A DNA stretch of 64,000 bases from Penaeus vannamei (GCF_042767895.1 NC_091560.1:32356796-32420795); one strand, 5' to 3'. Shown: positions 11,021 through 24,567, counted from the stretch's first letter. Translations and numbers: made by a program. The notes: generated from the letters alone by a model not told the origin.

Positions 11021-11091
11021 GTCTCCATCAGGATTTGAACCCGAGTCTGCTGATTAAGAGGCAGCCATGCTATCCACTACACCACGGAGAC
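11021..11091 (-). tRNA. tRNA-like gene, anticodon CTT (Lys), G27-C43 variant
   Basis: The anticodon stem reads GCTGC/TCAGC: both sides of the outer pair changed together from A27-T43 to G27-C43. The acceptor ends TGGAGAC, giving a G7-T66 wobble. A TATA-like TATATA lies at 11121-11126 (about 30 bp upstream) and a T6 terminator at 11004-11009. The same variant is seen at 26744 and 56081. Confidence 0.6.
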
Positions 11092-11829
11092 TTAATTGAT
11101 GTAAAAGTGAAACGAATTTGTATATACCTATATTGAAGCGCTTATTTCCAATGTTTGTTTTTCTTTTTTCTTTCTTTCTTTTCTATGATAATTATCACTG
11201 GGTCATTACAGGAGGGAGTGCAAAATTATGATAGTTTTGTATTTCAGTAATGTTATTAGGGAATGTTCATGATCCGCCTGTTCTCAAAACGCATTTACAT
11301 TTTGTATTATTACTATAATATTGCATTTATCTTTCACGGAATTAGTTTTTTTTTTATCAACTGCAATTCAATTACTGGCATAGGTCAACAGGCTAGTTCA
11401 CGTGGCCTGTTTTGACAGCCTGTAAGGGTATAATAATATGAATAAATTTGATTCACCATAAGAATACTATGATAATGACGAACGTGTCTTTTATTCTTTT
11501 ATCTCTCCTTCTCCTCCTTTATCATGAAAATAACAATTGTTTAACAAATGTTATAAGTATAATAATTATCATAACTTGCCCTTATCATAATCACAATCAT
11601 TAATATAATACCAATGATACTGCTGTTGTTCCGCATAAAAAAATTCAACCTGGTTGCTTTCAGCCTGAACTATAGATAAAATTACTATTACTATGTCTCG
11701 TGTGTACACAGCGAAATTGATTATGTTGTATTATCAAGGACAACATCTGGGTGTATTGATTTGGCGTTAAAGACTTTCCAAATTATGATTAGGTGATTAG
11801 CAAAACTGTTCTCTGTTGGTGTTTTCAAA

Positions 11830-11842
11830 CTGTAACCCGAAT
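11830..11842. other. Deletion junction replacing a tRNA copy
   Basis: Here CTGTAACCCG joins directly to AATTTGTATC. In the complete inverted paralogue (42205-42637) about 430 bp containing a CTT-class tRNA lies between these points. The same junction is at 32973-32985, so both descend from one deletion. Confidence 0.7.
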
Positions 11843-11939
11843 TTGTATCTATGCATATAAGATGCGCCTACCTATTTCCTGTGCTGTTTGTCTTTTTCTT
11901 TTCTTTATTTTCTATGATAATTTTCACTGGGTCATTACC

Positions 11940-11951
11940 GGGGGGGGGGGG
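11940..11951 (+). repeat. Poly-G tract
   Basis: A run of about 12 G. The inverted or parallel copies have different lengths (25466-25480 C-run, 33074-33083, 42093-42107 interrupted), consistent with slippage. Confidence 0.85.
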
Positions 11952-13183
11952 TACATCATTGTTATAATTTCGTTTTTCACTGATGTTATTAGGGGAATTT
12001 TCATGATCTGCCTGTTGTCACAACGCATTCATATTCAGTACTATTACAAAATTGTATTTATCTTTTGCTTTTTTTTTTACTTCCATATCAATTGCAAATC
12101 TTAGCATAGGTCAACACGCTAGTTCACGTGGCGTGTTTGGACGGTCTGGAACGGTGTGTTAATGTGAACAAATTTGATACATCATAAAATACTACGATAA
12201 TGACGAACGCCTGTCTTGTATTCTCTTTTTCTCACTTTCTCATCCCTCCCTCTCTCGTTTTTATTCTCTTTCCCTTCTGTCTCTCTCATCCTCTCCGCCC
12301 TTATCAGGAAAACAATAATTGTCTACCAAATGTTATATATATCATAAATATAACATCATTATCGTAATTACAATCACTAAGATAACATTTAGCGATGATG
12401 ATCCTGCTACTGTTAATCTTTGCTAAAATTCTTACTCGTATATTCTCGAACGCCTTGCTAACTGAGTGCAGAATTGCCTCTTACACTTCGCCATAGGTCT
12501 TAAAGCTACAAAAGCTGTGAGTGTTTATGAACCCTGCTGTGTGCGTGGTTTGCTTTCACCTTGAACTCTAGATGAGATTACAAGTACCATATTCCGTGTG
12601 TACCCAACGAAGATAAACATTCCCTTTAATCGAGAATAACTCCTTCCGGGTGTATTGATACACCGTTTGACACGTTCCAAATAAAGAGTAGGTGATTAGC
12701 ACAACTTTGCGGGTAACAACGGTACCCTGTTCACAGTGTGATACTTTTTTATAGCGATTATATATATTAATAATGGTAGTGCTTATAAAGGAAATAAATG
12801 TAGGCAGTATTTTTATGGTGTATCAAATTTGTTCTTATCAACATATCCTTACAGACTGTCTAAACAAGCCACGTGAGCGAGCGTGTCGACCTCGGCCAGG
12901 ATTTGCAATTGATATCACAGTAATGCCGCATAAAATAAATATCATATTCTTGTAATAGTACTGCATATGAAAGCGTTTTGAAAACAGGCGGATCATGAAA
13001 ATTCCCTCAATAACATTACTGAAACACAAAATTATAATAATCTTATACTCCCTCCTGTAAGTAGCCAGTGATAATAATCATAGTAAAGAAATAAATTAGA
13101 AGAGAAAGACAGACAAATAACATAAATAGGAAGGCGCTCTCATAAGCATATATATAAATTCGTTTTACCTTCATATCTTGTAA

Positions 13184-13254
13184 GTCTCCGTGGTGTAGTG
13201 GATAGCATGACTGCCTCTTAATCAGTAGACTCGGGTTCAAATCCTGACGGAGCC
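13184..13254 (+). tRNA. tRNA-like gene, anticodon CTT (Lys)
   Basis: Consensus body, except that the 3' acceptor is CGGAGCC, leaving T2-C71 unpaired. TATA-like run at 13148-13159 (25-36 bp upstream). T4 terminator at 13269-13272. The same acceptor change occurs at 34435. Confidence 0.62.
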
Positions 13255-14265
13255 TAACATACATACACTTTTAAAACTATTTTCAAACGTTAAGATTTTA
13301 TTTTCAGCGAAATTGTTACCATACACGATCGCCTACAAAATGTCAGACTGTGAACGGGGTTCTTCTCTACTTGCCAATGAATATTACATTTCACTTGCCA
13401 CTCACGAATGCTTCGGAAAAACGACTTTCTCACTCCATACATTTGCTTTCCTCGAGTTAGTATAAGTAAGTTGCATTTTTGTATAACGTGTATTTGTATA
13501 GAGAAATATATTTGAATGTATATGGAAAGATATTGATTTATAATGAACATAAATTTATTTAAATCTCACACGTCAAATCTGTACACACCCAAAAGTTGTC
13601 CTCGATAATATAGCTTAGTTAATTTCGCTGTTTATACACGAAACATGGTAATTGTAATTTTATCTAGAGTTCAAGCTTAAAGCAACCGGGTTCATAGTTG
13701 GATATTCAGCCATGGATCATATCAAAACTATGAACCAGTGTATTGTGAAAACTACTGAATTCAATACATTCTTTTGTAGGTTACGACAAGACCTATGACT
13801 AAGTTTATGAGGCAATTCTACTTCCAGTGAGCTAGTAAAGTGTACACGAATACATATTAGTGAGAATTTTTACACAGAGACAAAAGCAGTAACATTATTA
13901 TTATCATGATTATTATCATAATGGCAATAGCAAATTACAGGAACTATTATGGTGATGATATGAACAGTAATTTTTTGACAATTACAGTTATTTTTAAAAT
14001 GAAAAGGGAGACTGAAAAGAAAGAGATTGAAAGACATTCGTCCTTTTTGTTTTGTTTTGTTTTTCATGGTAGATTTGAAACAATTCGCGATTCAATTTCC
14101 ATTGTGGCTTTTACTATTCCATCTTTGTATAAAGGAGAAAAGACTAAAATATAGACATCATAAAAGGGACGCGAGGTAAAGAGACAGATAAACAGACAAA
14201 CAGAAATGGAAGAACGAGCTAGATAAAATGTTTTTATATTTCAAAGGATACATTTTTCTTAAATA

Positions 14266-14336
14266 GTTCGTGTTATGTAGTGGATAGCATGTCTGCCTCT
14301 GAAACAGTAGACTCGGTTTCAAATCTTTATATGGAA
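14266..14336 (+). pseudogene. tRNA-like relic, anticodon CTG (Gln)
   Basis: Anticodon loop CTCTGAA. The A box is changed to TTATGTAGTGG, the T stem is broken (TCGGT/CTTTA), and the acceptor 3' end TATGGAA no longer pairs at the tip. A T6 run follows about 16 bp later. Confidence 0.5.
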
Positions 14337-15541
14337 TATTAATCTACCTTTTTTCACATCAATATTTTTACTGCATAAATTACTATGTACTCACTACTAT
14401 TATTACTATGTGTAATCGTTATAGAATAGTACCAGACTGTGAACAAGGGGCTGTCGACCGTTATGTTTTTGGTTCCTACAAATGCTCTTCTCAATTCGTT
14501 TTTAGCTTTCATCTATTAACTACAGTACATTTGGGAAATATCACTTCTCTATTATATGCGAATTTCTCTAAAATAAACAATGGCAACTTGCATTAAAACA
14601 TGACAATTTATAATTAAACAAACTTGGAATTTCATTATGTCTACATCGGCGCGCACAGGTTGAGGACACTTACTCGCAAACATCTAAGGAGTGCTAATCA
14701 CCTAATCTTAATTAGGAACGTGTCACGTGGTATACCATTTCACCCGGAAGGAGTTTATTTTGTGTACACACGCAACGTGGTAACTGGAATTTTATCAATA
14801 GTTCAAGGTGAAAGCAAACCACGCACACAATAGGGTTCATAAACATTATAGGTTTTGTAGGCTATGATAAGACCTGTGGCGAAGTGCAAGAGAAATTCTG
14901 CATTCAGTGAAATAGCAGTGCGTTTGCGAATATATATGAGTGAGAATTTTTACAAAACCGAACAACAGCAGTATCATCATAAGTGTTATTATAATGATTG
15001 TCATTAAGATAATGGCAAGTTATTATAATTATTAATATATATATAACATTTGTTAGACAATCATCTTCATTATAAGGGAAGAGAGAGAGAGAGGGAAGAG
15101 AAAGAGAATAAAAGAGAGAGATGGGGGGGAAGAGAAAGTGAGAAAAAGGGAAGATAAAGTGAGAGAAAGAACGGACGTTTGTAATTACCAAAGAATTTTT
15201 ATGGTGTATCAAATTTGTTCACATTAACATACCCTTGCAGACTCAAAACGCCATGTGAACTAGCGTGTTGACCTAGGCCAGGATTTACAACTGATATCAA
15301 AGAAATTCCGCAAAAGAATAAGACAACATTCTTGTAAAAGGACTGAATATGAATGCGTTTTGAAAACGGGCGGATCACGAAAATTCCCCTAATAACTTTA
15401 CTGAAAAACAAAATTATAATTTTGTACTCTTGTAATGACCCAGTGATCATTTTCATATGAAAGAAAAGGACAAACAACATAGGAAATAGGTAGGCGTTCC
15501 TGTATAAGTATATAAAAGATTGTTTAAGTACTTTCATCTAA

Positions 15542-15612
15542 GTTTCCGTGGTGTAGTGGATAGCATGACTGCCTCTTAATCAGTAGACTCGGGTTCAAAC
15601 CCTGACGGAGAC
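15542..15612 (+). tRNA. tRNA-like gene, anticodon CTT (Lys)
   Basis: Acceptor GTTTCCG/CGGAGAC. The T loop is TTCAAAC, so the B box reads GGTTCAAACCC. A clear TATAAAA lies at 15511-15517 (25-31 bp upstream) and a T5 terminator at 15627-15631. One of the better-equipped copies. Confidence 0.65.
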
Positions 15613-15931
15613 TCATACGAAGCTACTTTTTAAATTATTGCCGTATTCATATTATATTTTTAAGATTTTATTTTCAGTGTAAATGTTATTGTGACATAAT
15701 CTTCTATAAAATGTCAGACAGTGGCAGAGGTTCTTCTCTACTTACCACTGAATGTTTCACTTGCCATTCACGAATGCTACGGAAAAACGTTCTCACTCCA
15801 TATTTTAGCTTACCTTGAGTTACTAAGCATTTTTGTATAAGGTGTATTTTTAAAAGAATGACCAGATTGGCGCGTCACAGATTGAACACATAACCGAAAA
15901 AAAGGTTTGCTAATCACCTAGCTTTACTTAG

Positions 15932-15947
15932 GAAAGTTTCAACTTTC
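15932..15947. other. Inversion junction B (short palindrome)
   Basis: GAAAGTTTCAACTTTC, 7-bp arms. Plus-oriented satellite lies to the left and minus-oriented to the right. The same junction recurs at 27948, 37057, 46667 and 58369. Confidence 0.75.
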
Positions 15948-17484
15948 ATTATCTTACTTTTCCGTCTCCCTCTTCAGTAATCATAATTGTCAAAAAATAT
16001 TGTTCATATTATCATTATAGTTATTCATATCCAATATGAACCCGATTGCTTCAGCTTGAACTCTAGATAACATTAACTATGCTATATAATCGAGGACAAC
16101 TTCTGGGTGTATTAATATGGTGTTTGTAACTTTCCAGATTAAGATTAGGTGATTAGCAAACCTTATTTTTTCGGTTGGTGTCTTCAACCTGTGACGTGCC
16201 GATCTGGACCTAATTTAAACAAATTTAGGTTCATTATAAATCGATATCTTTCGATTTATCATTCTATACAAGTGCACGTTATGCAAAAAATGTAAGTTCC
16301 CATTTGTACTATAATAACCCGAGCAAAGCAAAGATATGGAGTGAGAAGAGCGTTTTTCCGTAGCATTCGTGAGTGGCAAGTGAAATCAAACATTCAGTGG
16401 TAAGTAGAGAAGAACCCCGTTGTTTGAAGTGTTTCAAATTAACTATAGACAAGATTACGTTAAATGTCTTCCATTATCTTTCTTTTCCGTCTCCCTCTTC
16501 AGGAATCATAATTGTCAAAAAACATTGTTCATATTATTATCATTATCGTTATCGCAATTTGCTATTGCCGTAATGCTTATAATCATGATAACAATAATGT
16601 TAATGCTGTTGTCCCTCTGTGTAAAAATCCTCACTAATATGTATTCGTGTTCGCCTTACTAGCTCACTGGAAGAACAACTGCCTCTTGCACTGTCATGGG
16701 TCATATCACAACCTACAAAAACTAGTGTTCTACTGAATTCATTTGTTCTCTCAATACACTGGTCAGTGTAGTGGATATGATACATGGCTGAATATCCAAT
16801 ATGAACCCGATCGCTTCAGCTTGAACTCTAGACAACATTAACTATGCTATATAATCGAGGGCAACTTCTGGGTGTACTGATATGGTGTTTGTAACTTTCC
16901 AGATTAAGATTAGGTGATTAGCAAACCCTTTTTCCGGTCGGTGTGTTCCACTTGTGACGCGCCGATCCGGATTTGATTTAAGTCGAAGTAAAATCATAAT
17001 TACCAAGCTCCGTGTGTACACAGGGGAAATGAGTATGTTTTGTATCCTTCTGGATGTACTGATATGCGAGACTTTCCAAATTAAGATTAGGTGATTAGCA
17101 CTAGCGATTAGAAATGTTTACGGGGAAGTGTCCTCAACTTGTGGCAGACGTAATCTAATTCCAACAAAGCTAATTGATATGTCTTAATATACATTTCCAT
17201 CGCTCATATTATAGAAATTTACATCTAATACAATAATGTCAGTTCTCAACATGAGTGTAGTTACTAGATCAAAGATCAAATAGGAATTGAGAAAAGCATT
17301 TTTCTATATCATTCGTGGGCAGCAACAGTAAACTATAACGCTAGAAGGTAAGATCATAGTCCCTGTTAATAGTCTGGTACTATTCTGGAACAATTACGAA
17401 CATTAATAACAACAGTGATAAAGAAAGCAATAAAATGTATGCAGAGAAAATATTGATTTGAAAATTTTAAAGAGAATATCCATA

Positions 17485-17553
17485 GTTTTCGTCAGAATTT
17501 GAACCCGAGTCTACTGATTAGGAGAGTCATGCTATCCATTGCACCACAAAAAC
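17485..17553 (-). pseudogene. tRNA-like relic, anticodon CCT (Arg)
   Basis: 69 nt; two bases are missing on the 5' side of the anticodon stem. The B box is changed (GGTTCAAATTC). The loop still reads CTCCTAA. Confidence 0.5.
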
Positions 17554-18006
17554 TATTAAACAAAATTGTGGTTAATGGTGTACATAAAATAAAATATCAT
17601 TACCATGCTTCGTATGTACACAGGGAAATAAACGTATTATCGAGGACAACTTCTAGGTGTACTAATATGGAGATTGAAACTTTCCTAAGTAAAGTTAGGT
17701 GATTAGCAAACCTTTTTTTCCGGTTATGTGTTCAATCTGTGACGCGCCGATCCGGTCATTCTATAAAAAATAAACCTTATACAATAATGCTTAAGTCAAT
17801 GTAAGCTAAAATATGGAGTGAGAACGTTGTTCCGTCGCATTCGTGAATGGCAAGTGAAATTAAACATTCAGTGGTAAGTAGAGAAGAATCCCTTCCATTG
17901 TCTGACATTTTATAGACGATTATGTCACAATAACAGTTGCACTGAAAATAAAATGTTAAATATGTAATATGAGTTCGAAAGTAATTAAAAAAATGTATGT
18001 GTGTTA

Positions 18007-18077
18007 GTCTCCATCAGGATTTGAACCCGAGTCTACTGATTAAGAGGTAGTTATGCTATCCACTACACCACGGAGAC
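18007..18077 (-). tRNA. tRNA-like gene, anticodon CTT (Lys), weakened
   Basis: Anticodon stem ACTAC/TCAGT has two mismatches next to the loop, and G26 is A. Acceptor GTCTCCG/TGGAGAC. TATA-like run 18103-18118; T7 run at 17987-17993. Good signals but a damaged anticodon arm. Confidence 0.5.
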
Positions 18078-19232
18078 TTAGGTGAAGACGGTTAAACGAT
18101 TATTTATATATGTATATAGGAACGCCTACCTATTTCCTATGTTGTTTGTCCTTTTCTTTCTTTCACATGAAAATTATCACTGGGTCATTACAAGAGTACA
18201 AAATTTTAATTTTGTTTTTCAGTAAGATTATTAGGGGAATTTTCATGATCCGCCCGTTTTCAAAACGCATTCATATTCAGTCCTTTTACAAGAATGTTGT
18301 CTTATTCTTGTGCGGAATTACTTTGGTATCAGTTGTAAATCCTAGCCTAGGTCAAGACGCTAGTTCACGTGGCGTGTTTTGAGTCTGCAAGGGTATGTTC
18401 ACGTGAACAAATTTGATACACCATAAAAATACTTTGGTAATTACAAACGTCTGTTCTTTCTCTCACGTTCTCTTCCCTCTCTTTCTCCCTCTCCTCCCTT
18501 ATAATGAAAATAATTATCTAACAAATGTTATATATACAACAATTATTATTATAAGCCATTATCTTAATGGCAATCATTATAATAACTTATGATGATACTG
18601 CTGTTGTTCGCTTTTGTAAAAATTCTCACTCATATATACTCGCGAACGCCCTGCTATTTCACTGAATGCAGAATTTCTCTTGCACTTCGCCACAGGTCTT
18701 ATCAAAGCCTACAAAACCTTTACAGTGTTTATGAACCCTATTGTGTGCGTGGTTTGCTTTCACCTTGAACTATTGATAAAATTAGTTACCATGTTGCGTG
18801 TGTACACAAAATAAACTCCTTCCGGGTGAAATGATATACCACGTGACACGTTCCTAATTAAGATTAGGTGATTAGCACTCCTTAGATGTTTGCGAGTAAG
18901 TGTCCTCAACCTGTACGTGCCGATGTAGACATAATGAAATTCCAAGTTAGTTTAATTATAAATTGTCATGTTTTAATGCAAGTTGCCATCGTTTATTTTA
19001 GAGAAATTCGCATATAACAGAGAAGTGATATTTCCCAAATGTACTGTAGTTAATATATGAAAGCTAAAAACGAATTGAGAAGAGCATTTGTAGGAACCAA
19101 AAACATAACGGTCGACAGCACCCTGTTCACAGTCTGGTACTATTCTATAACGATTACACATAGTAATAATAGTAGTGAGTGCATAGTAATGTATGCAGTA
19201 AAAATATTGGTGTGAAAAAAGGTAGATTAATA

Positions 19233-19303
19233 GTCCACATAAAAATTTGAACCCAAGTCGACTGTTTCAGAGGCAGACATGCTACTCACTACATAACACG
19301 AAC
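19233..19303 (-). pseudogene. tRNA-like relic, anticodon CTG (Gln)
   Basis: Acceptor GTTCGTG pairs with TGTGGAC mostly through G-U pairs. The A box is lost (TTATGTAGTGA). The T-arm sequence TTGGG/TTTTT no longer pairs well. T-rich terminator about 15 bp downstream. Confidence 0.5.
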
Positions 19304-21340
19304 TATTTAATAAAAATGTATCCTTTGAAATATAAAAACATTTCATCTCCCTCGTTCTTTCATCTCTGTCTGTCTGCCTGTCTATCTGTCTCTTTACCTC
19401 GCGTCCCTTTTATGATGTCTATATTTTAGTCTATTCTCCTTTATACAAAGATGGAATAGTAAAAGCCACAATGGAAATTAAATCGTGAATTGTTTCAAAT
19501 CTACCATGAAAAACAAAACAAAACAAAAAGGACGAATGTCTTTCATTCTCTTTCTTTTCAGTCTCCCTCTTCATTTGAAAAATAATTGTAATTGTCAAAA
19601 AATATTGTTCATATTAACAACATAATAGTTACTGTAATTTGCTATTGCCATTATGATAATAATCATGATAATAATAATGTTACTGCTGTTGTCTCTGTAA
19701 AAATTCTCACTAATATGTATTCGTGTGCGCTTTACTAGCTCACTGGAAGTAGGATTGCCTCATAAACTTAGTCATAGGTCTTGTCGTAACTTACAAAAAC
19801 TGTATTGAATTCAGTAGTTTTCTCAATACACTGGTTAAAGGTGTGGATATGATCCATGGCTCTGAACTCTGAACCCTGTTGCTTTCAGCTTGAGCTCTAG
19901 ATAAAATTACAACTACCATGTTTCGTGTGCACACAGTGAAATTAACTAAGCTACATTATCAAGGACAACTTCTGGGTGTACTGATATGGCGTTTGAGACT
20001 TTCCAAATTAGGATTAGGTGATTAGCAAACCTTTTTTTTCGGTCGGTGTCTTCAACCTGTGACGTGCCGATCTGGACCTAATTTAAACAAATTTAGGTTC
20101 ATTATAAATAGATATCTTTCCATTTATCATTCTATACAAGTGCACGTTATGCAAAAAATGTAACGTTCCATTCGTACTATAGTAACTCGAGCAAAGCAAA
20201 GATATGGAGTGAGAAGAGCGTTTTTCCGTAGCATTCGTGAGTGGCAAGTGAAATCAAACATTCAGTGGTAAGTAGAGAAGAACCCCGTTGTTTGAAGTGT
20301 TTCAAATTAACTATAGAAAAGATTACGTTAAATGTCTTTCATTATCTTTCTTTTCCGTCTCCCTCTTCAGTAATCATAATTGTCAAAAAATATTGTTCAT
20401 ATTATTATCATTATAGTTTTTACAATTTGCTATTGCCGTAATGATAATAATCATGATAACAATAATGTTAATGCTGTTGTCCCTCTGTGTAAAAATCCTC
20501 ACTAATATGTATTCGTGTACGCCTTACTAGCTCACTGGAAGAACAATTGCCTCTTGCACTGTCATGGGTCATATCACAACCTGCAAAAACTAGTGTTCTA
20601 CTGAATTCATTGGTTCTCTCAATACACTGGTCAGTGTAGTGGATATGATACATGGCTGAATATCCAATATGAACCCGATTGCTTCAGCTTGAACTCTAGA
20701 TAACATTAACTATGCTATATAATCGAGGTCAACTTCTGGGTGTACTGATATGGTGTTTGTAACTTTCCAGATTAAGATTAGGTGATTAGCAAACCTTTTT
20801 TCCGGTCGGTGTGTTCCACTTGTGACGCGCCGATCCGGATTTGATTTAAGTCGAAGTAAAATCATAATTACCAAGCTCCGTGTGTACACAGGGAAAATGA
20901 GTATGTTTTATATCCTTCTGGATGTACTGATATGCGAGACTTTCCAAATTAAGATTAGGTGATTAGCACTCCTGAAATGTTTACGGGGAAGTGTCCTCAA
21001 CTTGTGGCAGACGTAATCTAACTCCAACAAAGCTAATTGATATGTCTTAATTTACATTTCCATCGCTCTTATTATAGAAATTTACATCTAATACAATAAT
21101 GTCAATTTCCAACATTAGTGTAGATCAAAGATCAAATAGGAATTGAGAAAAGCATTTTTCTCTATCATTCGTGGGCAGGAACAGTAAACTATAACGCTAG
21201 AAGGTAAGCTCATAGTCCCTGTTAATAGTCTGGCACTATTCTGGAACAATTACGAACATTAATAACAACAGTGATTATGAAAGCAATAAAATGTATGCAG
21301 AGAAAATATTGATTTGAACATTTTAAAGAGAACATCCATA

Positions 21341-21411
21341 GTTTCCGTCAGGATTTGAACCCGAGTCTACTGATTAGGAGACAGTCATGCTATCCATTAC
21401 ACCACAAAAAG
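21341..21411 (-). tRNA. tRNA-like gene, anticodon CCT (Arg)
   Basis: 71 nt with an intact A box (TGGTGTAATGG) and B box. The tip of the acceptor is broken by C1-C72. Anticodon arm ACTGT, CTCCTAA, TCAGT. It is 515 bp before the next CTT copy, the standard CCT-CTT spacing. Confidence 0.48.
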
Positions 21412-21855
21412 TAATAAACAATATCATGGTTAATGGTGTAAATAAAATAAAATACCATTACCATGCTTCGTATGTACACAGTGAAATAAACTTGTATTAT
21501 CGAGGACAACTTCTAGGTGTACTAATATGGAGATTGAAACTTTCCTAAGGAAAGTTAGGTGATTAGAAAACCTTTTTTTTCCGGTCATGTGTTCCATCTG
21601 TGACGCGCCGATCCGGTCATTCTATAAAAAATACACCTTATACAATAATGCTTAAGTCAATGTAAGCTAAAATATGGAGTGAGAACGTTTTTCCGTCGCA
21701 TTCGTGAATGGCAAGTGAAATGAAACATTCAGTGGTAAGTAGAGAAGAACCTCTTCCACTGTCCATTTTATAGACGATTATGTCACAATAACAATTGCAC
21801 TGAAAATAAAATCTTAAAAATATATGAAAATAATTTAAAAAGTGTATGTGTGTTA

Positions 21856-21926
21856 GTCTCCGTCAGGATTTGAACCCGAGTCAACTGATTAAGAGGCAGT
21901 CATGCTATCCACTACACCACGGAGAC
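21856..21926 (-). tRNA. tRNA-like gene, anticodon CTT (Lys)
   Basis: Near-consensus, with fully paired acceptor GTCTCCG/CGGAGAC and one variable-loop change (AGTTGAC). TATA-like run 21951-21967; T5 terminator 21837-21841. Confidence 0.65.
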
Positions 21927-23121
21927 TTAGATGATACTACTTAAACAAATTTTTATATATGCATATAGGAACGCCTACCTATTTCCTATGTTGTTTATCC
22001 TTTTCTTTCTTACATATGAAAATTATCACTGGGTCATTACAAGAGTATAAGATTATAATTTTGTTTTTCAGTAAAGTTATTTGGGGAATTTTCATGATCC
22101 GCCCGTTTTCAAAACGGCTTCATATTCAGTCCTTTTACAAGAATGTTGTCTTATTCTTTTGCGGAATTACTTTGGTATCAGTTGTAAATCCTGGCCTTGG
22201 TCAAGACGCTAGTTCACGTGGCGTGTTTTGAGTCTGCAAGGGTATGTCAATGTGAACAAATTTGATACACCATAAAAATACTTTGGTAATAAACGTCTAT
22301 CCTTTCTCTTCCCTTTTTCTCACTTTCTCCTCCCTCCCTCTCTTTTATTCTCTTTCTCTTCCCTCTCTCTCTCCTCCTTTATAATGAAGATAATTGTCAA
22401 ACAAATGTTCTATATACAACAATTATTATTATAACTTGCCATTATCTTAATGACAATCATTATAATAACACATGATGATACTGCTGTTGTTAGGCTTTGT
22501 AAAAATTCTCACTCATATATATTCGCGAACGCCCTGCTATTTCACTGAATGCAGAATTTCTCTTGCACTTCGCCACAGGTCTTATCATAGCCTACAAAAC
22601 CTATAGTGTTTATGAACCCTATTGTGTGCGTGGTTTGCTTTCACCTTGAACTATTGATAAAATTCCAGTTACCACGTTGCGTGTGTACACAAAATAAACT
22701 CCTTCCGGGTGAAATGATATACCACGTGACACGTTCCTAATTAAGATTAGGTGATTAGCACTCCTTAGATGTTTGCGAGTAAGTGTCCTCAACCTGTGCG
22801 CGCCGATGTAGACATAATGAAATTCCAAGTTAGTTTAATTATAAATTGTCAAGTATTAATGCAAGTTGCCATCGTTTATTTTAGAGAAATTCGCATATAA
22901 TAGAAAAGTGATATTTCCCAAATGTACTGCAGTTAATAGATGAAAGCTAAAAACGAATTGAGAAGAGCATTTGTAGATACCCAAAAAATATAACGGTCGA
23001 CAGCCCCTTGTTCACAGTCTGGTACTATTCTATAACGATTACACATAGTAATAACAGTAGTGAGTGCATAGCAATAAATGTATGCAGTAAAAATATTGGT
23101 GTAAAAAAAGGTAGATTAATA

Positions 23122-23192
23122 GTCCACATCAGGATTTGAACCCGAGTCTACTGTTTCAGAGGCAGACATGCTACTCACTACATAACACGAAC
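23122..23192 (-). pseudogene. tRNA-like copy, anticodon CTG (Gln), best-kept T arm
   Basis: Unlike other CTG copies, the T arm and B box are consensus (TCGGG, TTCAAAT, CCTGA). The anticodon stem keeps only three pairs (C28, T29, G30). The acceptor pairs by wobble. T7 run at about 23103-23109. Confidence 0.5.
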
Positions 23193-24038
23193 TATTTAAG
23201 AAATATGTATCCTTTGAAATATAAAAGACATTTCATCTACCTCGTTCTTTCATCTCTCTCAATAGAAATTAAATCGCAAATTGTTTTAAATCAACCATGA
23301 AAAAAGGACGAATGTCTTTCAATCTCTTTTCAGTCTCCCTCTTCATTATAAAAATAATTGTAATTGTCAAAAACATATTGTTCATATTATCATCATAATA
23401 TTTACTGTAATTTGCTATTGCCATTATGATAATAATCATGATAACCATAATAATGTTACTGCTGTTGTCTCTGTAAAAATTCTAACTAATATGTATTCGT
23501 GTACGATTTACTAGCTCACTGGAAGTAGAATTGCTTCATAAACTTAGGTCTTGTCGTAACATACAAAAACTGTATTGAATTCAGTAGTTTTCACAATACA
23601 CTGGTTAATAGTTTTGATATGATCCATGGCTGAATATCCAACTATGAACCCGGTTGCTTTAAGCTTGAACTCTAAATAAAATTGCAATTACCATGTTTCG
23701 TGTATAAACAGCGAAATTAACTTATTAACTATATTATCGAGAACAACTTTTGGGTGTGTACTGATTTGACGTGTGAGATTTAAATAAATTTATGTTCATT
23801 ATAAATCAGTATCTTTCCATATACATTCCAATTTATTTTTCTATACAAATACACGTTATACAAAAATGTAGCTTCCCATTTGTACTATATTAACTCGAAG
23901 AAAGCATTCGTGAGTGGCAAGTGAAATGTAATATTAATCTGACATTTTGTAGGCGATCGTGTATGGTAACAATTTCGCTGAAAATAAAATCTTAAAAATA
24001 TAACGTTTGAAAATAATTTTAAAAGTGTATGTGTGTTA

Positions 24039-24109
24039 GTCTCCGTCAGGATTTGAACCCGAGTCTACTGATTAAGAGGCAGTCATGCTATCCACTACAC
24101 CACGGAGAC
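24039..24109 (-). tRNA. tRNA-like gene, anticodon CTT (Lys)
   Basis: Consensus sequence with fully paired acceptor. TATATATAT at 24137-24145 (28-36 bp upstream) and a T4 terminator at 24021-24024. Confidence 0.66.
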
Positions 24110-24550
24110 TTACAAGATATGAAGGTAAAACGAATTTATATATATGCTTATGAGAGCGCCTTCCTATTTCTTATGTTATTTGTCTGTCTTTCTCTTCTAA
24201 TTTATTTCTTTACTATGATTATTATCACTGGCTACTTACAGGAGGGAGTATAAGATTATTATAATTTTGTGTTTCAGTAATGTTATTGAGGGAATTTTCA
24301 TGATCCGCCTGTTTTCAAAACGCATTCATATGCAGTACTATTACAAGAATATTGTATTTATTTTATGCGGCATTACTGTGATATCAATTGTAAATCCTGG
24401 CCTCGGTCGACACGCTCGCTCACGTGGCTTGTTCAGACAGTCTGTAAGGATATGTTGATATGAACAAATTTGATACACCATAAAAATACTAAGATAAGGA
24501 CGAACATGTCTTTTATTCTCTTTCTCTCTCCTTCTTTATCATGAAAATAA

Positions 24551-24567
24551 CAAATTCTGACGTGGAC
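24551..24567 (+). pseudogene. tRNA 3' remnant at inversion junction A
   Basis: CAAATTCTGACGTGGAC is the T loop, T-stem 3' side and acceptor 3' end of a CTG-type tRNA. It is fused directly to ATGAAAATAA of minus-oriented CTT spacer. The identical fusion lies at 41183-41199, and the inverse at 33981-33997. Confidence 0.65.

Larger units (their letters stand above)
1516..12790 (-). repeat. Minus-oriented tRNA satellite block
   Basis: The monomers match those at 47.4-52 kb for the first part; if the RTE insertion and one duplicated target copy are removed, the CTT to CTG distance is 1285 bp, the same as 62245 to 63530. From 6985 to about 10900 the monomers are older and broken, with three tRNA relics or fragments and a (TA)n run. 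From 11021 to about 12790 the sequence matches 32193-33960. No protein gene is seen in the spacers. Confidence 0.8.
12791..15931 (+). repeat. Plus-oriented tRNA satellite block
   Basis: Contains CTT, CTG and CTT copies at 13184, 14266 and 15542. It parallels 33998-37056 closely. The spacers hold a purine tract (15062-15170), an ACAGATAAACAGACAAACAG microsatellite near 14184 and no protein gene. It ends at the GAAAGTTTCAACTTTC junction. Confidence 0.8.
15948..24550 (-). repeat. Minus-oriented tRNA satellite block
   Basis: The order is CCT, CTT, CTG twice (17485-19303 and 21341-23192, repeat distance about 3.86 kb), then a CTT copy at 24039. The segments 16140-17480 and 20040-21340 are near duplicates without tRNA. 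It ends at junction A in a tRNA fragment. No protein gene is seen. Confidence 0.82.
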